Source: Pseudomonas sp. Fl4BN1 (GTDB taxonomy: Bacteria > Pseudomonadota > Gammaproteobacteria > Pseudomonadales > Pseudomonadaceae). From it: a DNA stretch of 64,000 nt. Under the pieces are notes generated by a model. That model saw only the letters and a program-made list of their open reading frames with translations. It was not told the DNA's origin and made no database searches. Made by a program: the position numbers and the translations under genes. Shown one piece after another: positions 1-9,053 of the stretch; the first letter of the stretch is position 1, and the number at the start of each line of letters is the position of its first letter. Location: contig NZ_JAAARM010000030.1 of assembly GCF_009908285.1 (NCBI RefSeq), forward strand, positions 17,067 to 81,066. Reading direction: 5' to 3'.

Positions 1-210
1 CTGGCTCAGGGCGTCGTGCAAGCTCAAGCGCATGTCGTTGAGATCGGGCAACCCGTAATCGGACAGCGTCTGCACGCTGCCCGCACGGGTGCTGAGCATC
101 TTGCCCAGATGGGCAGCCACCGATGCCATCGCGCAGGCCTCGCGGCTCCAGCCGACGCGCTGGTCGGCCTCTGCGTTCAAGCGTTCAAACAGGCTGCCGT
201 ATCCGTTCAT
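1..210 (-). CDS. tssE: Type VI secretion baseplate subunit TssE (N-terminal part)
   Basis: Only the first 70 codons are in the window; the gene continues past the left edge. The start is the ATG at 210-208, 14 bases after the tssC stop. The visible protein begins MNGYGSLFERL and contains HLGKMLSTRAGSVQTLSDYG followed by LPDLND, the hallmark of the TssE/GP25-like baseplate component (homologous to phage T4 gp25), which links the wedge to the sheath in the cytoplasm. Gene order tssA-tssB-tssC-tssE supports the call. I cannot judge completeness of the rest. Confidence 0.9.
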   Translation of the reverse strand, partial: MNGYGSLFERLNAEADQRVGWSREACAMASVAAHLGKMLSTRAGSVQTLSDYGLPDLNDMRLSLHDALSQ

Positions 211-224
211 GAGCGGGCTCCCGG

Positions 225-1700
225 TTACTCTTTGTCCAGCTTGCCAACCAGAGAGAGGGTGAAATCAGCCCCCATGTACTTGAAGTGCGGGCGCACGTTC
301 AGGCTGACGCGATACCAACCCGGCTCACCTTCCACATCGCTGACGATGATCTGTGCTGCACGCAGTGGCCGCCGGCCACGGACCTCGGAGCTTGGGTTTT
401 CCTGGTCGGCAACGTATTGACGGATCCACTTGTTGAGTTCCAGCTCAAGATCGGTGCGCTCCTTCCACGAACCGAGTTGTTCGCGCTGCAGTACTTTCAG
501 GTAATGAGCCAGACGGTTGACGATCATCATGTACGGCAGTTGGGTGCCGAGCTTGTAGTTCAACTCGGCGGTCTTGCCTTCAGCGCTGATGCCAAAGAAT
601 TTCGGCTTCTGTACCGAGTTGGCGGAAAAGAACGCCGCGTTGTCACTGCCCTTGCGCATGGTCAGGGAGATAAAGCCTTCCTCCGCCAGTTCGTACTCAC
701 GACGGTCTGAAACCAGGACTTCGGTGGGAATCTTGGTTTCGATTTCGCCCATGCTTTCGAAGTGGTGCAACGGCAGGTCTTCCACCGCGCCACCGCTCTG
801 CGGGCCGATGATGTTCGGGCACCAGCGGAACTTGGCGAAGCTATCGGTCAGCTTGGTACCGAACGCATACGCGGTATTGCCCCACAGGTAGTGCTCGTGG
901 TGATTGGCAACGGTTTCCTTGTAGACGAAGGACTTGACCGGGTTCTCCTCCGGGTCGTACGGGTTGCGCAGGAGGAAACGCGGCAAGGTCAGGGCGATGT
1001 AGCGCGCGTCTTCCGATTGACGGAAGCTCTGCCACTTGGCGAATTGCGGGCCTTCGAAATGGTCCTTCAGATCCTTCAGGTCCGGCAGGCCAGTGAAGCT
1101 TTCCAGGCCGAAGAAATCCGAACCGGCGGCGGCGATGAACGGCGCATGGGACATGCAGGAAACGCTGGACACGTACTGCATCAGTTTCACGTCAGGGGAG
1201 CTGGGCGACATGAAGTAGTTGGCGATGATCGCACCCACCGGCTGGCCACCGAACTGGCCGTACTCAGCGGTGTAGATGTGCTTGTAGAGGCCAGCCTGCA
1301 TCACTTCCGGCGAATCTTCGAAGTCGTCCAACAGATCCTGCTTGGAGACGTTGAGGATTTCTATCTTGATGTTTTCACGGAAGTTTGTGCGATCCACCAG
1401 CAGTTGCAGGCCGCGCCACGCCGACTCCAGCGACTGGAAGCTCGGGTGGTGGAGAATCTCATCCATCTGGTGGCTGAGCTTGGCATCAATCTCGGCGATC
1501 ATCCGATCAACCATGGCCTTCTTGACCGGCTCACCGCTGTTCTGCGGCTTGAGCAACTCCTCGATGAAGGCTGATACACCGCGCTTGGCGATGTTGTAGG
1601 CTTCGTCGTTCGGCGTCAGGCGGGTTTCGGCGATGATGCCGTCGAGAATGCTGTACTCGCCATTCTCATTGCTTTTCTGTTGTGCGGCACGGGTAGTCAT
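225..1700 (-). CDS. tssC: Type VI secretion contractile sheath large subunit TssC
   Basis: 491 residues, the usual length for TssC (VipB/EvpB family). TssC polymerises with TssB into the contractile sheath around the Hcp tube and is recycled by ClpV. Recognisable blocks are the N-terminal SILDGIIAETRLTP segment, ESAWRGLQLLVDRTNF near residue 90, and the C-terminal NVRPHFKYMGADFTLSLVGKL end. It lies 27 bases downstream of tssB on the same strand and 14 bases before tssE, so all are co-transcribed. No frameshift or truncation is visible. Confidence 0.96.
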   Translation of the reverse strand: MTTRAAQQKSNENGEYSILDGIIAETRLTPNDEAYNIAKRGVSAFIEELLKPQNSGEPVKKAMVDRMIAEIDAKLSHQMDEILHHPSFQSLESAWRGLQLLVDRTNFRENIKIEILNVSKQDLLDDFEDSPEVMQAGLYKHIYTAEYGQFGGQPVGAIIANYFMSPSSPDVKLMQYVSSVSCMSHAPFIAAAGSDFFGLESFTGLPDLKDLKDHFEGPQFAKWQSFRQSEDARYIALTLPRFLLRNPYDPEENPVKSFVYKETVANHHEHYLWGNTAYAFGTKLTDSFAKFRWCPNIIGPQSGGAVEDLPLHHFESMGEIETKIPTEVLVSDRREYELAEEGFISLTMRKGSDNAAFFSANSVQKPKFFGISAEGKTAELNYKLGTQLPYMMIVNRLAHYLKVLQREQLGSWKERTDLELELNKWIRQYVADQENPSSEVRGRRPLRAAQIIVSDVEGEPGWYRVSLNVRPHFKYMGADFTLSLVGKLDKE

Positions 1701-1727
1701 GGGTGTTGGCTTCCTTGGCTGATTGGG

Positions 1728-2231
1728 TCAGGCGTCTGCGGCTGCGGCGTTCAGGCCCAGTTCGCCAAGTACACGAACGCGGGCTTCGTCGTCAGCGAGA
1801 ACGCCTTCGATGGCTTTGCGAAATGCCGGGGCGTTACCCAGCGGTCCCTTGAGTGCCACCAAGGCATCGCGCAGCTCCATCAGTTTTTTCAGCTCGGGCA
1901 CCTGCTCTACCAGGCTGGCCGGGTTGAAGTCCTTCATCGAACTGACCCGCAGGCTCACCGCCAGCTCATCGGTGTCACTGTTCTCCTGAAGACGGTTAGG
2001 CACGCTCAGCGTCAGGCTCAGCTCTTGCTTGGCCAACACTTCATCGAAGGTCATTTTGTCGATGCTGATCGGCTTGCGATCCTCTACCTTGCGCTCGTCC
2101 ACACGCTGGGTGTAATCGCCTATCGCCAATAGCTTCAGCGGTAGCTCAATCTCCTCCTGAGCACCGCCGGTTGCGGGTTTGAAGGTGACGTTGATGCGTT
2201 CCTTGGGGGCTACCGAGCCTTCTTTGGCCAT
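1728..2231 (-). CDS. tssB: Type VI secretion contractile sheath small subunit TssB
   Basis: 167 residues, typical of TssB (VipA/DUF770 family), the smaller partner of TssC in the sheath. The N terminus (MAKEGSVAPKERINVTFKPA), the central YTQRVDERKVEDRKPISIDK region and the LRVSSMKDFNPASLVEQVPE segment are characteristic. A Shine-Dalgarno-like AAGGAGAA lies just upstream of the ATG (reading the minus strand). It sits between tssA (33 bases upstream) and tssC (27 bases downstream). Confidence 0.96.
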   Translation of the reverse strand: MAKEGSVAPKERINVTFKPATGGAQEEIELPLKLLAIGDYTQRVDERKVEDRKPISIDKMTFDEVLAKQELSLTLSVPNRLQENSDTDELAVSLRVSSMKDFNPASLVEQVPELKKLMELRDALVALKGPLGNAPAFRKAIEGVLADDEARVRVLGELGLNAAAADA

Positions 2232-2264
2232 GGGTTTTCTCCTTGCGATGATTGGCCCTGGGGC

Positions 2265-3821
2265 CTATTCGAGTACCACTTCGAGATCGAGGTGGCACAG
2301 CCTGCGATAAATCTCTTCCTTGCGTTCTCGCACTGCGTGGTTCTGCGGCAACAACTCACAGCAGCTATACAGGAGGTGCAGCACTTCCAACGCAAGATCC
2401 GGCTCCCAGGCGTGCAGGCCCGAGCTTTGTAATTGTTGATCCAGGGTTTCCAGCTGGGTCTTGGCCAGCTCGTACTTCTTGGCGATGAAACACAGCCGCG
2501 CCAGGCTGAAATGCCAGAAGAACTTCACACGACCGCCTCGAGCGCTCTGCAAGCCCGGCTTGAGCACCTGAACCGCAGCCTTGAGACCATCCTTGCGCAG
2601 GATCGGCAAGACCTCTTCCAGGGCCTCTTCCCACACCGGCTGGCTGGCGCTGGCTTCGACCTGGCGCGGCGCACTGGTGCTGGACAGATGGGGCATGACA
2701 TGGGCACTGATCCAGGCGCGAGTGGCTGGATCGGCAAAGGGGCTACCGTCGTGAAAGCGCAACTCGACCACACCTGGCAGGCGCTGCAGCAACAGCGCAA
2801 AGTGAAATTCGACTTCGCGCATCGCCTGGTCGGCGTTCAGCTCCTGCAGGCATTCCCAGACCAGGCGCTGCCCGTCGAACCAGAACGGTGCCCTGGCCAG
2901 GCTGGCCTCGAGTTCCAGCAGCAGATCGGCGAACTGCCCGCTGGCATAGCGTTCCTGGTAAGTCTTGAGCTTGTCCGCCGGGAGCCCGCGCAATGCCGTG
3001 ACCTGCTCGGCATTGCGCTCGGGAACCGCGTCGATGGGTAACCACAGCATGGTGCGGTTAAGGCGCAAGGAGCGCATATCCGTGGACTTCTGCTTGAGCC
3101 ACCAGGCGCATAGCGGCCGGGAGTGTTCCTGCAAGGCACGCAGGACCTTCTGCGCGTCCTTTTCATTGTCGATGGCAGACGCCGATGAGAAGAGCTGGGT
3201 CGCGGCCTGCTTGACCTGGGCCACCACCGCGCCCACCGCGCCGGATTCCGGCTGATGCTCGACGGTGCGCTGGATCATGCTCGACAGCCGTCGACAGATT
3301 GGCAGCAACAGGGGTGCGTCATCGCCGAGGTGCTGGGTCAGCACAGCGTCGAGTTTTTCCAGATTCAGCAGCAAACGGCGAAACAGCGGCAACTGCTCCT
3401 TGATCGCGATGTTCTCGCTGAAGACCTGCTCCAGTCGCGGCACCAGCCAACTGATGGCTGCACCCCGGGTACGCAGTTTACTGGGGTAGACCTCAAGCCA
3501 ATGCTGCTCACACAAGCACTGCAGGAGGCCAGAACCGGCCAGCAGGCCAGAGAAGGACTCCCGCTGATACAACGCCCAGGTGAGCCAGGCCGCCACCCGC
3601 AGGTCCTTGGACTGCATGCGCAGCAGCGTCTCACTGCTTTCGAGCACTTTCAGCCAGTCGATCTGACCGCTTTCGTGCATGGACTGGGCTTTGCCCAACT
3701 CACTCTCAAGGGCCTCGTACTCGCTCGAAAAACGAACATCCGTGCCCGCAAAATCCCCTTTGGAAACAGAGGATTTGGCGAGCTCAAGATAATGAGCGGA
3801 GAGTTTATTTGAGTAGTTCAT
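2265..3821 (-). CDS. tssA: Type VI secretion cap/assembly protein TssA (VasJ-type)
   Basis: 518 residues from the ATG at 3821. An in-frame ATG at 3860 would add 13 residues (MLLIQQEALNRSW), but the internal start is preceded by CAGGT and gives the family-typical N terminus MNYSNKLSAHYLELAK, so I prefer it. The N-terminal third is an ImpA_N domain (about residues 20-130); the C-terminal part, ending LCHLDLEVVLE, resembles the VasJ subgroup. TssA primes and caps sheath/tube polymerisation at the baseplate. It is the first gene of the tssABCE order seen here, as in H2-type Pseudomonas clusters. Confidence 0.9.
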   Translation of the reverse strand: MNYSNKLSAHYLELAKSSVSKGDFAGTDVRFSSEYEALESELGKAQSMHESGQIDWLKVLESSETLLRMQSKDLRVAAWLTWALYQRESFSGLLAGSGLLQCLCEQHWLEVYPSKLRTRGAAISWLVPRLEQVFSENIAIKEQLPLFRRLLLNLEKLDAVLTQHLGDDAPLLLPICRRLSSMIQRTVEHQPESGAVGAVVAQVKQAATQLFSSASAIDNEKDAQKVLRALQEHSRPLCAWWLKQKSTDMRSLRLNRTMLWLPIDAVPERNAEQVTALRGLPADKLKTYQERYASGQFADLLLELEASLARAPFWFDGQRLVWECLQELNADQAMREVEFHFALLLQRLPGVVELRFHDGSPFADPATRAWISAHVMPHLSSTSAPRQVEASASQPVWEEALEEVLPILRKDGLKAAVQVLKPGLQSARGGRVKFFWHFSLARLCFIAKKYELAKTQLETLDQQLQSSGLHAWEPDLALEVLHLLYSCCELLPQNHAVRERKEEIYRRLCHLDLEVVLE

Positions 3822-4689
3822 CCATGACCTGTTTAGAGCTTCCTGCTGAATAAGCAGCAAATGCGCTAAAAATATAACCGCTAAGCGACAAGTATTAACT
3901 TAAGAAAATTCCTAAACTGAGGGAAACAATTCCTTAATCAAGTCGACTTTCTTCCAAAAGTCTCCTCCGTGCTAAAATTTGTCGCCCTTATTCAGTTGAT
4001 ATACCTCGCTGTAATGCCAGGCCCAGACGGCTTTCAATGATGCGCCTGCGCAAATCAGTACGATACGTAGGAAGTAACGTCGAGCGGCTACAACCTCACC
4101 GGCGGACTGGCGCCAATACAGCAGCCAATGCTGCTCGCAGCTTGTACATGCACAAGAATCAATGATTCGTAACAGGGGGATTTGGCAGCGTCACAGCTTC
4201 AAGGTCCGCGCCGGATTCCGTTCAAGCTCTTGGGTATCAACCAGCGGGCATAGGAAAAGCGGATTAAATCAAACTCGATATTATTCAGCAGCAACTAACT
4301 ACTTTGCGTCGGTCCATTCTGCGCAGCACATCCAGTAAAGCCCCGAGCAGAAACAAGGCGTATATCCAGCACTGGCCCATTGAATTCAAAGGAGTTTCTT
4401 CCACTGCAGAAAGTATTAGTCATGAGTTTGTTTTCAGCATTCATCAACAACAAACAGTTGAAAGTCCCAAGACAAGTTACTGAACTCTGCTCCTAACCAC
4501 TTGAACATCACTTCAAACCGCGGACTACAGTTACACAGCTTCATCCCGCATCAGCGTCCATACCATCGAGTTCCTCTTCAAGTTCACACTCCCATCCTGA
4601 ATCGCAATCGACTGCGTGCGCTTCCATCGAGCGCAGTCGCGCCCCCAGATCAAGCATGATGTCGTTGTTGATTAGCACCAACCGCGCTG
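3822..4689. other. Gene-poor region upstream of tssA
   Basis: About 870 bases, noticeably more AT-rich than the neighbours, with no ORF that looks like a protein. It must hold the tssA promoter on the minus strand. I looked for a sigma-54 -24/-12 pair reading toward tssA and saw none. A small inverted repeat (CTGCT-GAATA-AGCAG) lies at 3842-3856. Nothing else is recognisable. Confidence 0.5.
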
Positions 4690-4722
4690 AAAAACCCCAC
4701 AAGCAACTCGCCTGCCGCGGGG
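4690..4722 (-). terminator. Probable rho-independent terminator of the decayed aldehyde dehydrogenase
   Basis: Read on the minus strand, an imperfect hairpin (CCCC arm, loop region, GGGG arm with wobble pairs) is followed directly by TTTTT. It lies about 35 bases after the stop of the aldehyde dehydrogenase remnant, so the terminator appears to have survived the decay of the gene. Confidence 0.5.
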
Positions 4723-4755
4723 CTTCCATGGCTGAAAAAGGACACTTCAGCTCAA

Positions 4756-5074
4756 CTACCAGCCCCAGGCCTCGCCGCTGTAGCGCGTGATCTGCTTGGT
4801 TTCCAGGTAGTTGTTGTAGCCCCACTCACCCAGCTCGCGGCCGATACCGTTCTGCTTGTAACCGCCCCCAAGGGGCTTGGACAAAAGTCGCTTGCGAGCA
4901 ATTGATCCAGGCAACCCCGGCGCGAAAACGCCGGGCAACCGATTCGCAGCGTGGAATATCACGGGACATGACGGCCGCTGCCAGGCCAAACGGCGAATCA
5001 TTGGCCAAGCGTATCGCTTCGGCTTCGCTGTCGAATGCGCGCACCGACCCACTGCCACTCATCGCAATCTCCAA
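4756..5074 (-). pseudogene. Aldehyde dehydrogenase, frameshifted 3' remnant
   Basis: Two adjoining minus-strand frames together give the last ~100 residues of a betaine-aldehyde-type NAD-dependent aldehyde dehydrogenase. The first frame has AEAIRLANDSPFGLAAAV and RRFRAGVAWINCSQATFV followed by QAPWG; the second resumes with GGGYKQNGIGRELGEWG and NNYLETKQITRYSGEAWGW and then a stop at 4756. The switch lies near 4870-4885. The N-terminal ~390 residues, including the catalytic Cys and Glu, are missing; upstream sequence does not match the family. This is a non-functional relic beside the hydroxyproline island, which has its own intact aldehyde dehydrogenase. Confidence 0.85.
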
Positions 5075-5295
5075 AACCGCTCGATCAATCAGTGGCGCCG
5101 CACAGTTAAGGGCAAAGGCGACGCGCGTCGCCTGCGCCAGCGCCAGCGATCTCTTCCGGTCGTGATGATTTTTTTAAGATCGCTGACAACCCAGCGGGCT
5201 TGCCATCTGAATGGCCACGCACATTCCCGAGCTTTCTCAGCGACAGCCACCAACCGTCCTCTCAATCACCCTTTACAACATGCGGAATAAGAAAT

Positions 5296-5310
5296 AACGT
5301 ATACGATATT
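5296..5310. promoter_or_regulatory. Putative GntR operator, copy 1 (upstream of lhpC)
   Basis: AACGTATACGATATT contains the perfect palindrome CGTATACG (5298-5305), about 95 bases upstream of the lhpC start. The same core occurs upstream of the GntR gene (8227) and of the ABC importer operon (13083). GntR/FadR-family regulators bind short AT-rich palindromes of this kind. Assignment to the local GntR is inference. Confidence 0.6.
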
Positions 5311-5401
5311 CGCAAATCAGGGTTTTCAGGTGGCCTTGCATTGCGAGCGACTGCCCTCCCTGAAAGGAGGCACTTACAAAACGAATATTCGAGAGGTCAC
5401 A

Positions 5402-6349
5402 ATGAGCGACAACATCTTCACCGGCACCATTCCTGCACTCATGACCCCGTGCACCGCTGATCGCAAGCCAGACTTCGATAAGCTCGTGGCCAAAGGCCGC
5501 GAAATGATCGAACTCGGTATGAGCGCTGTGGTTTATTGCGGCTCGATGGGCGACTGGCCACTACTGAGTGAGGCGCAACGTCAGGAAGGCGTCAGCCGCC
5601 TGGTCGCTGCGGGGGTTCCGACCATTGTCGGGACTGGCGCCGTGAACTCTAAAGAAGCCGTTTCCCACGCTGCACATGCGGCCAAGGTCGGCGCCCATGG
5701 TTTGATGGTCATTCCCCGCGTGCTCTCCCGCGGCACTTCGCTTACCGCCCAGAAAGCCCACTTCGCTGCCATTCTCGAAGCTGCCCCCAACTTGCCGGCG
5801 GTGATCTACAACAGCCCGCACTATGGCTTCGCTACCCGTGCCGACCTGTTCTTCGAATTGCGCCGTCAATACCCAAGCCTGATCGGCTTCAAAGAGTTCG
5901 GCGGCGCTGTCGACATGCGTTACGCCGCTGAGCACATCACCTCCCAAGATGAGAACGTCATCCTGATGGCCGGCGTCGACACCCAAGTGTTCCACGGCTT
6001 CGTAAACTGCGGTGCCACCGGCGCTATCACCGGTATCGGCAACGCCTTGCCGCGTGAAATATTGCAACTGGTCGACCTGAGCCGGAAAGCCGCCAAAGGC
6101 AATGCCTGCGCCCGCCGCCAAGCCTTGGAGCTGGAGTCGGCCCTGGCCGTACTTTCCTCCTTCGACGAAGGCACCGACTTGGTGCTGTACTACAAGCATT
6201 TGATGGTGCTCAACGGCGACACGGAATACACCCTGCACTTCAACGAAACCGACGTGCTCAGCGATGCCCAGCGCAAGTACGTCGAAAACCAGTACGCACT
6301 GTTCCGTGAGTGGTACCGCAACTGGTCTGCAGAGCTGAACAAGGCCTGA
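5402..6349 (+). CDS. lhpC: DapA-family lyase, probable 1-pyrroline-4-hydroxy-2-carboxylate deaminase
   Basis: 315 residues from the ATG at 5402 (GAGAGG ribosome site 7 bases upstream); a longer frame from 5330 lacks a good site. A class I aldolase of the dihydrodipicolinate synthase superfamily: the N-terminal TGTIPALMTPC strand, YNSPHYG, and the Schiff-base Lys in LIGFKEFGG (about residue 164). In 4-hydroxyproline catabolism this family deaminates 1-pyrroline-4-hydroxy-2-carboxylate to 2-oxoglutarate semialdehyde and ammonia in the cytoplasm. The next gene encodes the enzyme for that product, and the epimerase/dehydrogenase genes follow, which is why I choose this activity over DapA proper. 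A CGTATAC operator precedes it. Confidence 0.88.
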   Translation: MSDNIFTGTIPALMTPCTADRKPDFDKLVAKGREMIELGMSAVVYCGSMGDWPLLSEAQRQEGVSRLVAAGVPTIVGTGAVNSKEAVSHAAHAAKVGAHGLMVIPRVLSRGTSLTAQKAHFAAILEAAPNLPAVIYNSPHYGFATRADLFFELRRQYPSLIGFKEFGGAVDMRYAAEHITSQDENVILMAGVDTQVFHGFVNCGATGAITGIGNALPREILQLVDLSRKAAKGNACARRQALELESALAVLSSFDEGTDLVLYYKHLMVLNGDTEYTLHFNETDVLSDAQRKYVENQYALFREWYRNWSAELNKA

Positions 6350-6483
6350 GTCGCAAACGTCTATCAGAGGCGGCCCCTCCTGCGCGACCGCCCCGATCTA
6401 CCGCGTGCCCCGCAATCCCTCGATGAACTGTTTTCATCCGGGGATTGAGCGGGCATAGCATCTTTTGATCCTCAGGAAGCCAC

Positions 6484-8064
6484 ATGAATCTGACAGGTGA
6501 AATGCTGATTGGCCAACAGGCCGTAAAGGGTACCCGTGAAGCAGTCTGGGCGATCAACCCGGCCACCAACGAGACTCTCGAGCCCCCCTACCTGGGCGGC
6601 ACTCAAGAACACGTGGATCAGGCTTGCGGATTGGCGTGGGCGGCCTTCGATCGCTACCGTGAAACCTCGCCGGAGCTCCGGGCCGATTTCCTGCAGGCCA
6701 TTGCTGATGAAATCGAAGCGCTCGGCGACACTCTGATCGAACGAGCCAGCGCTGAAACAGGCTTGCCGCGTGCGCGCATTCAAGGCGAACGTGGCCGCAC
6801 CTGCAGCCAACTCAGAATGTTTGCGCGGACGGTGCGCGCGGGTGAATGGCTGGACGTTCGAGTCGATAATGCGTTGCCGGAACGTCAGCCCTTGCCGCGC
6901 CTGGACCTGCGTCAGCAGCACGTGGCACTGGGCCCGGTGGTGGTATTTGGCGCCAGCAATTTCCCCTTGGCATTCTCGGTGGCCGGTGGCGACACCGCCT
7001 CAGCCCTCGCTGCGGGTTGTCCGGTAGTGGTCAAAGCACACGGCGCACATCCTGGTACCAGTGAGCTCGTTGGTCGAGCCGTTCAGGCCGCGGTCAAGAA
7101 ATGCAAACTGCCCGACGGAGTGTTCTCGTTGCTGTTCGGCGCAGGCCGCGAAGTAGGCTTGGCGCTGGTCAGCGACCGACGCATCAAGGCCGTTGGCTTC
7201 ACCGGATCGCGCAGTGGCGGCATGGCCTTGTGCAAGGCTGCCCAGGCGCGCCATGAGCCCATTCCGGTGTACGCCGAAATGAGCTCAATCAATCCAGTGT
7301 TTTTGTTTTCAGCAGCCCTTGAGTCTCAGCACCAGCCTCTGGCGCAAGCGTTCGTCAGCTCCCTCAACCAGGGGGCCGGGCAGTTCTGCACCAATCCCGG
7401 GTTGGTTATCGCTGTCAAAGGAGCCGCCCTGGACGCGTTCACCGCCGCCGCTGCAAACGCAGTCATGTGCAGCCCCGCTCAAACCATGCTTACCCCGACC
7501 CTCTTCAATGCCTTTGAAGAGGGTGTCGGCGCGTTGCTTCAAAGCGCAAAAGCCGTCCTGGTTGCCGCCGGTTCGAAAGGTGATGGCCCCAACCAATGCC
7601 AGTCCCGCCTTTTCACGGCACAGGCCGCGGATTTTCTTCGTGAAGAACAGTTGCAGGTCGAAGTCTTCGGCGCAGCCTCGCTGATTGTGCAATGCGCTGA
7701 CATGGCCGAGCTCCACCAGGTTGCCGAGCACCTGGAGGGTCAGTTGACCGCGACGATTCACATGGACGAAGGCGACCTTGAAGCTGTGAGAGGCCTGCTC
7801 CCGACCCTGGAGCGCAAAGCCGGTCGCATCCTGGTTAACAGCTGGCCAACAGGTGTCGAGGTGTGCGATGCGATGGTTCATGGTGGGCCGTTCCCCGCCA
7901 CGTCCGATTCTCGCTCGACGTCTGTCGGCACCGCCGCAATCGCTCGCTTCCTTCGCCCGGTCTGCTACCAGAATTTGCCGGACGCTTTGTTGCCATCAGC
8001 GATCAGGGGCGATAATCCGCTAAAGCTCAGTCGCTTGGTCGACGGTCAGCGGGAACACTCGTAG
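6484..8064 (+). CDS. lhpG: 2-Oxoglutarate semialdehyde dehydrogenase (NADP-type aldehyde dehydrogenase)
   Basis: 526 residues, the long form typical of the ketoglutaric-semialdehyde dehydrogenase group linked to hydroxyproline and sugar-acid pathways. The family signature is the cofactor segment VVVFGASNFPLAFSVAGGDT (about 155-175), the general-base Glu in YAEMSSINPVF, and the catalytic Cys302 in GQFCTNPG. It would oxidise 2-oxoglutarate semialdehyde to 2-oxoglutarate, the last step of 4-hydroxyproline degradation. It follows lhpC by 134 bases on the same strand; AGGAAG precedes the ATG. Both catalytic residues are present, unlike the relic at 4756-5074. Confidence 0.9.
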   Translation: MNLTGEMLIGQQAVKGTREAVWAINPATNETLEPPYLGGTQEHVDQACGLAWAAFDRYRETSPELRADFLQAIADEIEALGDTLIERASAETGLPRARIQGERGRTCSQLRMFARTVRAGEWLDVRVDNALPERQPLPRLDLRQQHVALGPVVVFGASNFPLAFSVAGGDTASALAAGCPVVVKAHGAHPGTSELVGRAVQAAVKKCKLPDGVFSLLFGAGREVGLALVSDRRIKAVGFTGSRSGGMALCKAAQARHEPIPVYAEMSSINPVFLFSAALESQHQPLAQAFVSSLNQGAGQFCTNPGLVIAVKGAALDAFTAAAANAVMCSPAQTMLTPTLFNAFEEGVGALLQSAKAVLVAAGSKGDGPNQCQSRLFTAQAADFLREEQLQVEVFGAASLIVQCADMAELHQVAEHLEGQLTATIHMDEGDLEAVRGLLPTLERKAGRILVNSWPTGVEVCDAMVHGGPFPATSDSRSTSVGTAAIARFLRPVCYQNLPDALLPSAIRGDNPLKLSRLVDGQREHS

Positions 8065-8089
8065 AGAGCTACCGCTGCCAAAAAACCCA

Positions 8090-8137
8090 CATCCCGCAAG
8101 CGCTGAGCTCCAAGGGGCGTTCAGCGCCTGCGGGATG
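8090..8137 (-). terminator. Long hairpin between lhpG and the GntR gene
   Basis: The arm CATCCCGCAAGCGCTGA (8090-8106) pairs with TCAGCGCCTGCGGGATG (8121-8137), 17 bp with a single mismatch. The A-run lies on its left, so on the minus strand the hairpin is followed by TGGGTTTTTT, i.e. a terminator shape facing opposite to the genes. It may still act on the plus strand as a transcript end for lhpG. Confidence 0.5.
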
Positions 8138-8224
8138 CGTCTGGCCAGGACGATTGGAGCCCTGACACAGGCACTCTCAAGCCCTGTGAGTGTTAACGGG
8201 CAAAGGCAGGTGGACGCCAGAAAT

Positions 8225-8239
8225 CTCGTATACCATATG
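8225..8239. promoter_or_regulatory. Putative GntR operator, copy 2 (autoregulatory)
   Basis: CTCGTATACCATATG carries the shared CGTATAC core at 8227, about 40 bases before the GntR start codon. It has one change from the perfect palindrome found upstream of lhpC and the ABC operon. Position is consistent with autorepression. Confidence 0.55.
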
Positions 8240-8267
8240 CTGAATTCAATTAAAACGACTGCATACC

Positions 8268-8942
8268 GTGAACATACCTCGCCTCAACGCCCCGGACCTC
8301 GGCAACATACCTTCCACTTCGGAAATCATCACCCGGCATCTGCGCGACGCCATCGTTGCCGGGCAATTCGCCGAAGACGAACCTATTCGCCAAGACGATA
8401 TCGCGCGCCAGTTCAACGTCAGCAAGATCCCGGTCCGCGAAGCACTCAAGCGCCTGGAAGCCGAAGGCCTGGTCATGTTCCAACGCAATCGTGGCGCCAT
8501 GGTGACACGCATGTCGGAATCGGAACTGGCGCAAATGTTCGAAGTGCGCATGCTGCTCGAAGACAAGGCCCTGCGCTTGGCCATACCCAACATGACAGAA
8601 GCCACCTTTGCCCGCGCAGAACGCATTTGCCAGGAATTTATCGGCGAAAACAACGTGGGTCGCTGGGCCGAACTCAACTGGGAACTGCACGCGTGTCTCT
8701 ACGAGCCCGCGCAACGCCCCTTCCTGATCAGCATGATCCGCTCAGTCAACGACAAACTGGAACGCTACCTGCGCATGCAAATGAGCCTGTCAGCAGGCAA
8801 GGAGCGGGCCGACCATGAGCACCACGAAATCCTCCAGGCATGTCGAGACGGCGATGTAGAGCGGGCTGCGGGCCTGCTTGACGAACACATTGCCGGGGTG
8901 TGTAAAACCTTGTTCGAGCACTTGCCATCGGCCAAGCCCTGA
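8268..8942 (+). CDS. GntR-family regulator with FCD effector domain
   Basis: 224 residues. The N-terminal ~75 residues are a winged helix of the GntR type (PIRQDDIARQFNVSKIPVREALKRL), and the rest is an all-helical FCD ligand domain (FEVRMLLEDKALRLAIPNM, then WELHACLYEPAQRP, and DHEHHEILQACRDGD with the metal/ligand His). FCD regulators usually respond to small carboxylates, so a hydroxyproline or pathway intermediate is a likely effector. The gene lies inside the hydroxyproline island, and CGTATAC palindromes sit before its own start, lhpC and the importer. I infer it is the pathway repressor, which would differ from the AraC control known for P. aeruginosa. Confidence 0.88.
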   Translation: MNIPRLNAPDLGNIPSTSEIITRHLRDAIVAGQFAEDEPIRQDDIARQFNVSKIPVREALKRLEAEGLVMFQRNRGAMVTRMSESELAQMFEVRMLLEDKALRLAIPNMTEATFARAERICQEFIGENNVGRWAELNWELHACLYEPAQRPFLISMIRSVNDKLERYLRMQMSLSAGKERADHEHHEILQACRDGDVERAAGLLDEHIAGVCKTLFEHLPSAKP

Positions 8943-9053
8943 TTCAACCGACTGTGCTAATTTCGTCATCCACGACTGACAAATACATCAAGCCGACACA
9001 CCGCGGTACAGGCCACTCTTTCGTCTACCAATCTGAACGGACGTGGCCTTCTG

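Noticed and set aside
3822..4000. Sigma-54 promoter for the T6SS operon
   Set aside because: No GG-N10-GC pair reading toward tssA in a suitable position was found.
4541..4825. 94-codon minus-strand ORF below the aldehyde dehydrogenase relic
   Set aside because: Runs out of frame through the relic's end and its terminator; no ribosome site.
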